64,000 bases of DNA from Bradyrhizobium sp. CCGB01 (lineage in GTDB: Bacteria; Pseudomonadota; Alphaproteobacteria; Rhizobiales; Xanthobacteraceae), in the NCBI RefSeq assembly GCF_024199795.1, contig NZ_JANADK010000001.1, positions 7,316,001-7,380,000 of the forward strand. The letters run 5' to 3'. The translations under genes and the position numbers were made by a program. Within the stretch, counting starts at the first letter, position 1. Each line of letters opens with the position of its first letter. The notes beneath the pieces were generated by a model. The model saw nothing but the letters and a program-made list of their open reading frames with translations. It was not told the DNA's origin and did no database searches. Shown here one piece after another: positions 24,475 to 33,352 of this stretch.

Positions 24475-25571
24475 TCCGCCGCCTCGCCGCGAACGGCCTG
24501 ACGCTTGGCGATCAGCTCGCGCGTCAGCGGGATCAGTTCGCGGCCATACTCGATAGCGTCGATCAGGGGATCGAAGCCGCGGATCAGGAAGTGGCTGATG
24601 CCGAGATCGTAATAGTCGCCGAAGACTTCGGCGACCTGCTCGGGCGTACCGACCAGCGCGGTGGTATTGCTGTTGGCGCCGGTGAGCGCTGCGATCTCGG
24701 TCCAGAGCCGCTTGTCGATGCGGCTGCCCTGGTCGGCAAGCGCGAGCAGGCGCCGCGCACCCGCGGTGGCGTGGCCGTCGGCGGGCTTGCGATAGCCGGT
24801 CTTGTCCTGGAGCGCGGTGGCGCGGGCCAGGATTTCTTCCGCCTTCTCCCACGCCTGCTTCTCGGTCGGGGCGATGATCGGACGCACCGACAGGCTGAAG
24901 CGTGGCGTCGGCCGGCCCTGCCGGATCGCCGCGTTATGCACGCGGGAGGTGACATCGCGCACCTGCGCGTAGGATTCGCCCCACAGCGCAAACGTGTCGG
25001 CGTGCCTGCCGGCGACGTCGATCGCCGCATCCGAGGCGCCGCCGAAATAGACCCGGATCCCCTCGGGGCGGAACGGCTTCACCTGCGAGAAGGCGTTCTC
25101 GACCTGGTAGTACTTGCCCTTGTAGGTGAACGGCTTGTCGCTGGTCCATTCCAGCTTGAGGACGTCGAGGAATTCCGAGGTGCGGGCGTAGCGCTCGTCC
25201 TTGTCGTCGAGCGTGTTGCCGTCCTGCCTGAGCTCGGTGGCGTTGCCGCCGGTGATGACGTGAAGCGCGACCCTGCCGCGGGAAAACTGGTCGAGCACGG
25301 CGAACTGCCGTGCCAGCAGCGTCGGCGCGGTAAAGCCCGGCCGCTGCGCGATCAACACGTTGAGGCGAGAGGTGACGCCCAGAACGTGCTGGGCGACCTG
25401 GAGCGCGTCTGGCGTCGTCGAATGAAACGCCAGCAGCGCGCGGCCGAAGCCGGCATTCTCGTGTGCTTTTGCCACCGTCTCGATGTGCGTGGGGTTGAGG
25501 ATCGGTCCTTCGCGGACGACGGTCTCGGATGAATTGTTGTTGCTGATGAAGCCGATGAACTCGATCGACAT
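24471..25571 (-). CDS. LLM-class flavin-dependent monooxygenase (SsuD-like)
   Basis: The 366-residue protein is a bacterial luciferase-like TIM barrel of the SsuD/MsuD group, using FMNH2 and O2 to split C-S bonds and release sulfite. Family marks are the N-terminal IEFIGFISNNNSSET, VLIAQRPGFTAPTLLARQFA, FSRGRVALHVITGGNATELR and YFGGASDAAIDVAGRHADTF. ATG 25571 follows GGGAGACGATC. It overlaps the downstream binding-protein gene by four bases and starts 20 bases after the acyl-CoA-dehydrogenase-like gene. No FMN reductase gene is present in the cluster, so reduced flavin must come from elsewhere. Confidence 0.88.
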   Translation of the reverse strand: MSIEFIGFISNNNSSETVVREGPILNPTHIETVAKAHENAGFGRALLAFHSTTPDALQVAQHVLGVTSRLNVLIAQRPGFTAPTLLARQFAVLDQFSRGRVALHVITGGNATELRQDGNTLDDKDERYARTSEFLDVLKLEWTSDKPFTYKGKYYQVENAFSQVKPFRPEGIRVYFGGASDAAIDVAGRHADTFALWGESYAQVRDVTSRVHNAAIRQGRPTPRFSLSVRPIIAPTEKQAWEKAEEILARATALQDKTGYRKPADGHATAGARRLLALADQGSRIDKRLWTEIAALTGANSNTTALVGTPEQVAEVFGDYYDLGISHFLIRGFDPLIDAIEYGRELIPLTRELIAKRQAVRGEAAE

Positions 25572-25591
25572 GATCGTCTCCCTGTTTGTTT

Positions 25592-26764
25592 CTAAAGACC
25601 GAGCGCGGCGCGGCCGCGCCCGGTGCGCGTGGAATCGTCTTGCGGCGTGTGCACACGGCCGCACAGGACATCGCGATAGTGCCGCTCCAGCGGATTGGCG
25701 CGGGACAGGCCGTGATTGCCGGTCAACGACAAGGCATCCTCGACCACGGCAACGGCGTTGTTGGTGACCGTCAGCTTGATGACGTTGGATTCGCCACTGG
25801 AGAGATCGACACCGTCATCGAAGTCGCGGGCGAAAGTGTCGATCAGCCGCGCATTGACCGCGAGCCGGGCCTCGATGGCGCCGACGATCTCCTGCGCGCG
25901 CGGCAGGGTCGCCAGCGGCGCGCCGAGGCTGGCGGGAACACGCTGCTTCAGGAACGAGACGAACCAGTCGCGCGCGGCGCGAGCGACGCCATCGTAGATC
26001 GCCGCGACGAAGACGGTGTGGACAGTCGCCTGCGCGACGTCGGGCGCGCGCCACTCGGCCGGCTTGCGGACATCGACCTCGGCATCGAGGGGGATCACGA
26101 CGTCGTCGAAGATGACGTCATGGCTGCCGCTGGCACGCAGGCCGTGATGATCCCAGGTCTCGACGATGCTTGTGCCCGGCAGTCCTGCCGGCACCAGGAA
26201 CTGACCGACGCGCGTCTCGGCTTCGTCGGTCCGGGCCCAGACCAGATACCATTTCAGGATCGGCGATCCCGTCGAATAGATCTTGTGACCGGTCAGGCGC
26301 CAGCCTGTTTCGGTGCGCCGCGCGATCGTCGCCGGCAGGCCGCCGCGCGCAGGCGAGCCGAGCTCAGGCTCGACGCGGAGCGCGTTGATGAGCGCAAGAC
26401 CCTCGACGCTCTCGCGCGCAAGCTTGCGCGACAGCCGCGCCGGCCAGGTCGGACTGCGCGCCATCACGAGATGATTGATGTAGTGCATCGACAGCACCAG
26501 CGCGGTCGACGGATCGGCCTTGCCGATGATCCCGATGACGCGTGCAGCGTAACGCGCGCCCGCTCCGGCGCCGCCATGAATGGCCGGCACCGTCAGCGAC
26601 AGCAGACCTGCTTCCGACAGCTCGCGGAAATTCTCGAAAGGAAAGCTGCCGGTGCGGTCATGGTCGGCCGCACGCGCGGCGAAACGCTCTGCCAACGCTT
26701 CGGCGCGTGCGATGTAGTCGGGCTCGCTCTGGGCCGTGCGGCCCCTGGCTATCGAGGTTACCAT
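25592..26764 (-). CDS. Acyl-CoA-dehydrogenase-like flavoprotein (SfnB/DszC type)
   Basis: The 390-residue protein has the acyl-CoA dehydrogenase fold: an alpha-helical N-domain, the middle beta segment GWRLTGHKIYSTGSPILKWY, and a C-terminal helical part including SLTGNHGLSRANPLERHYRD. Members beside sulfur-acquisition genes (SfnB, DszC, DmoA-like neighbours) act as FMN-dependent monooxygenases on sulfur compounds rather than on CoA esters. Its place between an SsuB-type ATPase and an SsuD-type monooxygenase supports that reading. The start ATG 26764 overlaps the stop codon of the ATPase gene. No signal peptide. The substrate (sulfone, sulfinate or other) cannot be read from the sequence. Confidence 0.8.
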   Translation of the reverse strand: MVTSIARGRTAQSEPDYIARAEALAERFAARAADHDRTGSFPFENFRELSEAGLLSLTVPAIHGGAGAGARYAARVIGIIGKADPSTALVLSMHYINHLVMARSPTWPARLSRKLARESVEGLALINALRVEPELGSPARGGLPATIARRTETGWRLTGHKIYSTGSPILKWYLVWARTDEAETRVGQFLVPAGLPGTSIVETWDHHGLRASGSHDVIFDDVVIPLDAEVDVRKPAEWRAPDVAQATVHTVFVAAIYDGVARAARDWFVSFLKQRVPASLGAPLATLPRAQEIVGAIEARLAVNARLIDTFARDFDDGVDLSSGESNVIKLTVTNNAVAVVEDALSLTGNHGLSRANPLERHYRDVLCGRVHTPQDDSTRTGRGRAALGL

Positions 26765-27558
26765 GTGGCATCCAACCCCAGCAGGCCAAGGATCTGGCGG
26801 CGCAGATCGGCGAGATACGGATCGCCGCGATGGCGCGGATAGGGCCGGTCGACACGGATGTCGGCCTTCACGCGCGCGGGGCGGTCGCTGAACACGATGA
26901 CGCGGTTGGCCAGCACCAGGGCTTCCTCGGCGTCATGCGTTACCAGCAGCGTGGTAAAGCCCTTGCGCTGCCAAAGCGAGACGAGCTCGGCCTGCATGGT
27001 GATCCGGGTCAGCGAGTCGAGCTTGCCCAGCGGCTCGTCGAGGATCAGGATTTTGGGATCGTTGACCAGCGCCCGTGCCAGCGCAACGCGCTGCGCCATG
27101 CCGCCGGAGAGCTGATGCGGATAGGCATTGCGGAACGCAGCAAGTCCAACGAGATCGAGCGCGTCATCGACGCGCTGCCGCTGGCTCCTGAGAATGCCCT
27201 GGGCCTCGAGGCCCAGGGCGACGTTGTCCCAGACCGACCGCCAGGGAAACAGGGTCGGGTCCTGGAACACGACCACGCGTGAAGGATGCGGCCGGGTGAT
27301 GCGCGCCTCGTCCTCGCGCAGCGTACCAAGCTTGGGCTTGTCGAGGCCGGCGACGAGCCGCAGCAGGGTCGACTTGCCGCAGCCGGAGGGGCCGAGCAGC
27401 GCGACGAACTCGCCCGGCTCCACGGAGATGCTGACGTCGCTGAGGACAGGCAGCTCAGCGCCGTCGATATCGAAGGCGTGGCTGACCTGCTCGATGTCGA
27501 GCGCGGCGCCCGCGGCTGGCGGTATCGCGACTTCGGCCAAACCGGCTGCGGCTACCAT
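26758..27558 (-). CDS. SsuB/TauB-like ABC transporter ATPase
   Basis: The 266-residue ATPase has a complete motif set: Walker A GPSGCGKST near residue 58, Q-loop VFQDPTLFPW, signature LSGGMAQRVALARAL, Walker B ILILDEPLGKLD and the switch histidine in LLVTHDAEEA. These are typical of nitrate/sulfonate/taurine importers. Its start overlaps the end of the permease gene by seven bases and its end overlaps the acyl-CoA-dehydrogenase-like gene, so it is in the middle of the operon. The protein has a 28-residue Ala-rich N-terminal extension before the conserved domain. Confidence 0.92.
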   Translation of the reverse strand: MVAAAGLAEVAIPPAAGAALDIEQVSHAFDIDGAELPVLSDVSISVEPGEFVALLGPSGCGKSTLLRLVAGLDKPKLGTLREDEARITRPHPSRVVVFQDPTLFPWRSVWDNVALGLEAQGILRSQRQRVDDALDLVGLAAFRNAYPHQLSGGMAQRVALARALVNDPKILILDEPLGKLDSLTRITMQAELVSLWQRKGFTTLLVTHDAEEALVLANRVIVFSDRPARVKADIRVDRPYPRHRGDPYLADLRRQILGLLGLDATW

Positions 27559-28574
27559 TTCACGGTCCCCTTCTGCCAGACCAGCAAGCGGTCACGGATT
27601 GCAAACAAGAGCGTGATCGCACCGGAGCAGAGCAGCGACATCACGATCAGCGCCGCATACATGTTGGCGTAGGCGGCCCAGCCCTGCGCCCATTGCAGGT
27701 ACCAGCCGAGCCCGGCCTTGACGCCGATCATCTCGGCGACGACGAGCACGGCAAAGGACGAGCCGAGCCCCATGAACAGGCCGACAAAGACGTGCGGGAG
27801 CGCCGCGGGGATCGCGACCTTCAGCACCAGGAAGGACGGCTTGGCGCCCAGCGTGCGTGCGACGTCGTAATAGGCATTGCTGACGCTCGCGACACCCGAC
27901 CAGGTCAGCACGGTGACGGGGAAGCCGGTCGCCAGCGCGATCAGAAAGGTCGAGGCGCTCCAGCTCGACGGGAATGTGAAGAAGGCGATGGGCAGCCAGG
28001 CCGTCGCCGGCAGCGGACCGATGAAGCGCAGCACCGGATGCACCCAATAACCGACCGCGCGCGACCAGCCGATCGAGACGCCGGTCAGGAAGCCGACCGT
28101 GGCGCCGATCAGGTAGCCGCCGAGCTGAAGCTTGACGGAGGCGAAGACACTGTCGAGCAGTTTTGGCAGATCGTCGGTATAGACTTCGATGATCGACTGC
28201 GGCGGCGGGAAGAACGGCAGCGGCAGCCAGGCGAATTTTGCGGTGGCGACTTCCCACAAGGTCAGGAAGGCGCCGAGCGCGATGAGCCAGGGCGCGCGCT
28301 GGCGCAGGGCCTTGCCCGCGGAGCCCAGATAATCGGCACCGACGGTCCCGAACAACGCGACCGCGGCGACGATGAAGGCGGCAATGCCGAGCGAATGCGT
28401 GCGCGACCAGTCGCCGACATCCTGCCACCACAGGCAGGACAGGCCGAAGACAATCCAGGCGACGCTGGCGAACACGCCGACGCCGGATTCCCGCAACCAA
28501 TCCGCGAGCAGCGGCGCGCGCGAGGCGCGCGGCGCGCCGGAGGCGAGGCCGTCAGACAGCGAATACGTCGACAT
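27552..28574 (-). CDS. SsuC-like ABC transporter permease with N-terminal extension
   Basis: The 340-residue inner-membrane protein contains the BPD_transp_1 domain of sulfonate/nitrate importers in its C-terminal two thirds, with the ATPase-contact loop YYDVARTLGAKPSFLVLKVA (the EAA region) and IPAALPHVFVGLFMGLGSSF. Before it lie about 85 extra residues with two more hydrophobic segments (FASVAWIVFGLSCLWW and LGIAAFIVAAVALFGTVGAD), making it longer than the usual 250-270 residues. ATG 28574 overlaps the end of the binding-protein gene by 23 bases. It forms the channel of the cluster's importer. Confidence 0.88.
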   Translation of the reverse strand: MSTYSLSDGLASGAPRASRAPLLADWLRESGVGVFASVAWIVFGLSCLWWQDVGDWSRTHSLGIAAFIVAAVALFGTVGADYLGSAGKALRQRAPWLIALGAFLTLWEVATAKFAWLPLPFFPPPQSIIEVYTDDLPKLLDSVFASVKLQLGGYLIGATVGFLTGVSIGWSRAVGYWVHPVLRFIGPLPATAWLPIAFFTFPSSWSASTFLIALATGFPVTVLTWSGVASVSNAYYDVARTLGAKPSFLVLKVAIPAALPHVFVGLFMGLGSSFAVLVVAEMIGVKAGLGWYLQWAQGWAAYANMYAALIVMSLLCSGAITLLFAIRDRLLVWQKGTVKW

Positions 28575-29655
28575 AGATGCGCTCCGCGAACTTCGTGGTA
28601 TCCGTGCTCTGCTTGAAGACCTGCACGCTCTTGAGATCGTCGGCATAGGCCTTGAGCTCACGCTTCAGGATCTCGCCGACGGGATGATGATGGTGGGTGT
28701 GGTAGCGCACCATGCCCTCGATATCGGCGAGAGTCGCCGTCTTGGGCGCATAGGGCTGGAACGACTTCGCCGCCACCACAGGGTTCTGAGAGGTGAACAT
28801 GGCGGCATCGAGCAGCGCCTGCGTGATCGCGCGGGCGACCTGCGGCTCCTCGCGCACAAGGCTGCCACGGAGGCCCACGATGCAGCAGCTCTTGTCGCGG
28901 TATTCGCCGTCGAGGTTGGAGGCGACCTCCTTGTACTGGGTGTCCTTCAGCCAGAGATAGGCGAGCGGATCGGACGACAGGAAGGCCTGCACTTCGCCCT
29001 TCTCCACGGCGACGTTGAGCAGGTTGCCGGGATAGGCGCGCCAGTCGACGTCCTTGTTGGGATCGATCCCGAGCTTGGCGAGCTGGATCGAGAAGAAGTT
29101 CTTGTCCGGACCGCCGAGATCGCCGACCGCGACGATCTTGCCCTTGAGGTCGGCGAGCTTGCTCACGTTGGAATCGGTACGCGTCAGCACGCGCATGCAG
29201 CCGCCATGGGTGCCCGCGGCGATCTTGACGTCAAAGCCCTGCTCCAGCGGCTTCAGCCAGCGCAGCGCCATGCCGAGGCCAGCATCGCTCTTTCCCGTCG
29301 CGATCGCCTCGAGCAGTTGATCCGTCGAGCCGGAATAATTGACGAGCTCGACGTCGAGATTCTGCTTCTGGAAGAAGCCGTGCTCGATCGCGACAGGCAG
29401 CGGCGCGAGGCAGACCGCGCCGGCGTTCCACGACAGCTTCAGCTTGCGCGGCGCGCCTGTGAGCGCGGGGCCATCCGCAGCCGTCCGGCACAGCGGAAAC
29501 TCCGAGAAATCGACACCGGGCGCAATCCCGCGCGGCGCAAAGGCCTGCGCTGCACCAAGGGCACCAAGCGGCGCGGCGAATGCCGCCGCAAGGCCGGCCT
29601 GTAGCAGATGGCGCCGGTCGAGCCCCGAACCGCTGCGCTTGTTGTCGTTGTTCAT
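28552..29655 (-). CDS. NrtA/TauA-type ABC binding protein, first gene of the organosulfur operon
   Basis: The 367-residue receptor has a twin-arginine-like leader (LDRRHLLQAGLAAAFAAPLG) and the NMT1/THI5-type fold: LKLSWNAGAVCLAPLPVAIE, FFQKQNLDVELVNYSGSTDQ, and LADLKGKIVAVGDLGG. The C-terminal region contains the unusual run YHTHHHHPVG, which might bind a metal. ATG 29655 is chosen because AGGAG lies about ten bases upstream and the leader begins there. It heads the leftward operon and is divergent from the SsuA-like gene at 30131. It differs from the two SsuA-like receptors, so the cluster encodes receptors of two subfamilies for one channel. Confidence 0.87.
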   Translation of the reverse strand: MNNDNKRSGSGLDRRHLLQAGLAAAFAAPLGALGAAQAFAPRGIAPGVDFSEFPLCRTAADGPALTGAPRKLKLSWNAGAVCLAPLPVAIEHGFFQKQNLDVELVNYSGSTDQLLEAIATGKSDAGLGMALRWLKPLEQGFDVKIAAGTHGGCMRVLTRTDSNVSKLADLKGKIVAVGDLGGPDKNFFSIQLAKLGIDPNKDVDWRAYPGNLLNVAVEKGEVQAFLSSDPLAYLWLKDTQYKEVASNLDGEYRDKSCCIVGLRGSLVREEPQVARAITQALLDAAMFTSQNPVVAAKSFQPYAPKTATLADIEGMVRYHTHHHHPVGEILKRELKAYADDLKSVQVFKQSTDTTKFAERIYVDVFAV

Positions 29656-30130
29656 CAGTCCCCGCTCCTGCGCTGGCACAGCTCCGCCATGCGCGCAACG
29701 GTTCAGGTTGCGCATGTTCCGTGCGGAGCTGCGTTGAGAGAATAATTTTCGCCGACGCTTCTCGCGCCGCGTTGATGCGATGCGCAAATCATGCGGCGCG
29801 TTCGCCGCATCGTCAATGAAATGGAATTTCGAATGTGGCGCGAAGCGAAGTCATTCTCTCCATCAGCGCGTGCGGGGACGATGAAACGATTTTTGCCGCT
29901 GCATTGGTTGGCAGGGCGCGACGCGGCTCCCTCTCCTGCTTCATTCTTGCGCAGCTTCGGTCGCGAACATCGCACGTTCTCGAAACCAGCGCCGCGCTGA
30001 AACGTCCTTGCTCATCGCGCACGCAATACGGTTGGCCATTTCATTGACTGCGCATCGCGCAATCATAGACTTGATCGTCCCGCTGCATCGTTCGCTCACG
30101 CGTCGTGAGCAAAGCAACAAGACAGGCCAC
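29656..30130. promoter_or_regulatory. Divergent promoter region of the organosulfur cluster
   Basis: This 475-base gap separates the leftward operon from the rightward SsuA-like gene and must hold promoters for both. It is less GC-rich than the genes. I see no convincing -35/-10 pair. An inverted repeat near the right side is listed separately. Open frames in the gap have no family resemblance. Confidence 0.5.
30094..30110. promoter_or_regulatory. Inverted repeat, candidate operator before the SsuA-like gene
   Basis: GCTCACG and CGTGAGC are perfect inverted arms separated by CGT, ending 20 bases before the start codon at 30131. Such a place suits a repressor site. No family of regulator can be named, and no regulator gene lies in the cluster. 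Confidence 0.4.
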
Positions 30131-31111
30131 ATGAGCATCAACTCCCACGACCGTCCCATCACACGCCGCCTCGCCGCATCGCTGCTTGCCGCCGCCATCA
30201 CGTTGTCCACGGCCGCCGCGTCGTTCGCTGCCGACACCGTCGTGCTGCGCGTCGGCGACCAGAAGGGCGGCAACCGTTCGCTGCTCGAAATCTCCGGCTA
30301 TGCAAAGGACCTGCCCTACAGGATCGAATGGTCGGAATTCCCGGCGGCCGCGCCGATCCTGGAAGCGCTCAACGCCGGCGCGCTCGACGTCGGCTACACC
30401 GGCGATCTCTCCTTCCTCTCGGTCTACGCAGCGGGCGCGCCGATCAAGGCGATCGGCGGCACCAGGTCGGATGCAAAGACGCAAGCGATCCTTGTGCGCC
30501 AGGATTCGCCGATCAAGTCAGCCGCCGACCTCAAGGGCAAACGCCTCGCCGGCACGCGCGGCGGCTGGGGCCAGTTCCTGATCGACGCGACGCTGGAGAA
30601 GGCGCAGATCAAGCTGGAGGACGCGACCTTCGCGCCGCTCGGCCCGGTCGACGCCAAGATTGCGCTCGTTGCCGGCTCGATCGACGCCTGGGCGGTGTGG
30701 GAGCCCTACGTCTCGTTCGCGACGTTGAAGGACAAGGCCCGCGTGGTCGCCGACGGCGAGGGCCTGACGCCGACCATCACCTTCATCGTCGCCTCCGACA
30801 GCGCCATCGCCACCAAGCGCGCGGCGGTGCAGGACCTCGTGCAGCGGCTGAACAAGGCGCGGCTATGGTCGCTCGATCACATCAGTGAATACGCCAGGAG
30901 CACGGCCGAGCTGACCAGGCTGCCCGAGGACGTGCTGCTGTCGGCCTACACCGCGCAGCGCACCAGCCCGATCGTGATCGACGAGAACGTCGTGAAGGAA
31001 GTTCAGGAAGCGTCCGACCGCTCGACCCGCTACGGCATCCTGCCGAAGACACTCGACGTCAGCAAAGCCGTCGACCGCAGCTTCACCGCTGCGGCCGCGG
31101 GATCGAACTAG
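30131..31111 (+). CDS. SsuA-like sulfonate ABC binding protein (divergent copy)
   Basis: The 326-residue receptor has a signal peptide of about 34 residues (RRLAASLLAAAITLSTAAAS, cut after FAAD) and the mature start VVLRVGDQKGGNRSLLEISG. It is a paralogue of the operon copy at 23.5-24.5 kb: EWSEFPAAAPILEALNAGAL and VDAKIALVAGSIDAWAVWEP align with the same blocks there. The start ATG 30131 has only a weak AGACAGG upstream; the signal peptide decides it. It is transcribed away from the rest of the cluster, so it can be expressed separately. Confidence 0.88.
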   Translation: MSINSHDRPITRRLAASLLAAAITLSTAAASFAADTVVLRVGDQKGGNRSLLEISGYAKDLPYRIEWSEFPAAAPILEALNAGALDVGYTGDLSFLSVYAAGAPIKAIGGTRSDAKTQAILVRQDSPIKSAADLKGKRLAGTRGGWGQFLIDATLEKAQIKLEDATFAPLGPVDAKIALVAGSIDAWAVWEPYVSFATLKDKARVVADGEGLTPTITFIVASDSAIATKRAAVQDLVQRLNKARLWSLDHISEYARSTAELTRLPEDVLLSAYTAQRTSPIVIDENVVKEVQEASDRSTRYGILPKTLDVSKAVDRSFTAAAAGSN

Positions 31112-31125
31112 ACGGAGGCGGCGGG

Positions 31126-31224
31126 ATGCGCAGGCTTCGCCTCGAGGCCGGCCCGTTGCATCTCGCCGCGATCGTGCTCGCGCATTTCGCCTGCATGAGC
31201 CTGATCGTGTGGCTGTCGCTCTAG
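31126..31224 (+). CDS. Candidate 32-residue membrane peptide
   Basis: A short frame starts 14 bases after the SsuA-like stop codon. GGAGG lies seven bases before its ATG, an ideal ribosome site. The product starts basic (MRRLRLEAG) and continues as one hydrophobic helix (LHLAAIVLAHFACMSLIVWL). It could be co-translated with the binding-protein gene. No family is known to me; the case rests on the ribosome site and the hydrophobic pattern. Confidence 0.45.
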   Translation: MRRLRLEAGPLHLAAIVLAHFACMSLIVWLSL

Positions 31225-31234
31225 CCGCGCAAGA

Positions 31235-31696
31235 TCACCAATAGCCGTAGTAAGGCCGGTAATACGCCCGGGGCCGGTAGTAGCCATAGCTGTAGCCGTA
31301 ATAGGGACGGGGTCGGTAGTAGGATCGATAGCCATAACCGTAACCCGGTCCATAGGCGTAACTCGATCCATAGCCGCCATAGTAGGCCGGCGCATAACCA
31401 TAGCCGTAGCCCGGGTATCCATAGCCGCCGTAGTACGGTCCGCCGCCATAGTAGCCATAGCTGCTGCTGGCGATGGCGCCGCCGATGATCGCGCCGGCTG
31501 CGAGGCCGCCAAGACCCCAGCCCCAGCCCCCGCCCCAGCCTCGGCCGCGCCAATACACCGGCGTGACATCATCGCCGGCCGCGGCTTTCATGGCCGCAAC
31601 GTTGGTCGGCAGCGGCGCCGCCGCCGCCTGCTCGATTTGGCCGGCCATCACGGCACCCGCCAGCGAACAGGCAATTGCAGTTTTCCAGATACTCAT
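31235..31696 (-). CDS. Secreted Gly/Tyr-rich low-complexity protein
   Basis: The 153-residue protein has a signal peptide (MSIWKTAIACSLAGAVMAGQ, cut after about QAAAA), a short segment VAAMKAAAGDDVTPVYWRGR, a glycine-rich hydrophobic stretch, then about 80 residues made almost only of Tyr, Gly, Pro, Arg and Ser in YGYGY-like repeats. ATG 31696 follows GGGAG at eight bases. Proteins of this make-up are common in rhizobia and may be surface-exposed or cell-wall associated, but no function is established. It is convergent with the organosulfur receptor gene. Confidence 0.7.
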   Translation of the reverse strand: MSIWKTAIACSLAGAVMAGQIEQAAAAPLPTNVAAMKAAAGDDVTPVYWRGRGWGGGWGWGLGGLAAGAIIGGAIASSSYGYYGGGPYYGGYGYPGYGYGYAPAYYGGYGSSYAYGPGYGYGYRSYYRPRPYYGYSYGYYRPRAYYRPYYGYW

Positions 31697-32089
31697 CGTC
31701 TTGCTCCCTGTCTGACGTTTCGTATGGAAGGGGATCGCAAGGCCATGATCGGGCATCCTTGCGCCAAATCAAAGCCTCCGAAAGTCAAAGCCTCCGAAAG
31801 TTAAGACCTCCAGTTTCGTGCACCGCACAAGAAGCTCGCGCCTGCCTCAATTCTGGTCAGGCCCGGCGCCGGCATCCCCCGCACGGATATGACACCGGTA
31901 CGACGGAGCCCAAGGCAGCAGACCACGGCAAAGCATTAAGCTTCCCGCGCGTTCGCAACCAACAAGCACCTTCCCGATTTACTATTCGTACCGCTACTAT
32001 CGGTTCCAATGGTGCGCGGCCGAGAGGCGTCTCGCGAAGGTCTTGCTTGACGCCAGAATCTGGCATGCGCCGGAGTGTGGGAGGATGAC
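31697..32089. other. Intergenic region before glgC
   Basis: About 390 bases between the divergent Gly/Tyr-rich gene and glgC. Apart from the short tandem repeat listed separately I see no gene, RNA or clear promoter. Confidence 0.4.
31769..31800. repeat. Tandem 16-base repeat
   Basis: TCAAAGCCTCCGAAAG occurs twice without a gap, followed by a decayed partial third unit (TTAAGACCTCC). It lies upstream of both the Gly/Tyr-rich gene and glgC. Confidence 0.7.
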
Positions 32090-33352
32090 ATGAGTGCCGT
32101 CGGTAATGAGCCGCTCGCCCGTCAGGCGTTGGCATTCGTCCTGGCTGGCGGACGCGGCAGCCGGCTTCTGGAGTTGACCGACCGGCGCGCCAAGCCCGCG
32201 GTCTATTTCGGCGGCAAGTCCCGCATCATCGATTTCGCGCTATCGAACGCCGTGAACTCCGGCATCCGCCGCATCGCGGTCGCGACCCAATACAAGGCGC
32301 ACAGCCTGATCCGGCATCTTCAGATGGGCTGGAACTTCTTCCGCCCGGAGCGCAACGAGAGCTTCGACATCCTCCCGGCCAGCCAGCGCGTTTCCGAGAA
32401 CATGTGGTATGTCGGCACGGCCGACGCGATCTACCAGAACATCGACATCATCGAGTCGCACAACGCCCGCTTCATCGTGGTGCTCGCCGGCGACCACATC
32501 TACAAGATGGATTACGAGGTGATGCTGCGCCAGCACGTCGAGAGCGGCGCCGACGTCACCGTCGGCTGTCTCGAAATGCCGCGCCAGGAATCATCCGGCT
32601 TCGGCATCATGCATATCGACGAGAACGGCTTGATCCAGGAGTTCCTGGAGAAGCCCGCCGACCCGCCGCCGATGCCGGGCAAGCCGGACGTCTCGCTCGC
32701 CAGCATGGGCATCTACGTGTTCGATGCGAAATTCCTCTACGAGGAGCTGAAGCGCGACGCCGCGGATCCGAACTCCAATCACGATTTCGGCAAGGACATC
32801 ATCCCCTACATCGTCAAGAACGGCCGTGCGATCGCGCACCAGTTCTCGACCTCCTGCGTCCGTTCCGGCAGCGACCCACGCTCCTACTGGCGCGACGTCG
32901 GCACCGTCGATGCCTATTGGGCCGCCAATATCGATCTCACCGACGTGGTGCCGGAGCTCGACCTGTTCGACCGCGCCTGGCCGATCTGGTCCTATGCGGA
33001 GATCACGCCGCCCGCGAAATTCGTCCATGACGAGGAGGGCCGCCGCGGCCAGGCCGTGAGCTCGCTGGTCTCGGGCGGCTGCATCATTTCCGGCGCCTCG
33101 CTGCGCCGCTCGCTGCTGTTCACCGGCGTACGCATCAACTCCTATGCCAATGTCGAGAACGCCGTGATCATGCCCTACGTGAATGTAGGCCGCGGCGCTC
33201 GCTTGAAGAACGTCGTGATCGACCGCGGCGTCGAGATTCCGGAAGGACTCGTCGTCGGCGAGGATCCCGAGTTCGACGCGAAGCGCTTCCGCACCACCGA
33301 GCAGGGCATTTCGCTCATCACCCAGCCGATGCTCGACAGGCTCAATACATGA
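32090..33352 (+). CDS. glgC: Glucose-1-phosphate adenylyltransferase
   Basis: The enzyme makes ADP-glucose from ATP and glucose-1-phosphate, the regulated step of glycogen synthesis. The product has 420 residues, normal for bacterial GlgC. The N-terminal domain shows [20 protein letters not shown] (nucleotide binding), [19 protein letters not shown] and the GTADAIYQN loop. The [16 protein letters not shown] segment carries the sugar-phosphate lysine. The C-terminal part is the left-handed beta-helix with hexapeptide-like turns. ATG 32090 follows GGGAGGATGAC. Its TGA overlaps the glgA start codon. No glgB or glgX lies in the window. Confidence 0.97.
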   Translation: MSAVGNEPLARQALAFVLAGGRGSRLLELTDRRAKPAVYFGGKSRIIDFALSNAVNSGIRRIAVATQYKAHSLIRHLQMGWNFFRPERNESFDILPASQRVSENMWYVGTADAIYQNIDIIESHNARFIVVLAGDHIYKMDYEVMLRQHVESGADVTVGCLEMPRQESSGFGIMHIDENGLIQEFLEKPADPPPMPGKPDVSLASMGIYVFDAKFLYEELKRDAADPNSNHDFGKDIIPYIVKNGRAIAHQFSTSCVRSGSDPRSYWRDVGTVDAYWAANIDLTDVVPELDLFDRAWPIWSYAEITPPAKFVHDEEGRRGQAVSSLVSGGCIISGASLRRSLLFTGVRINSYANVENAVIMPYVNVGRGARLKNVVIDRGVEIPEGLVVGEDPEFDAKRFRTTEQGISLITQPMLDRLNT

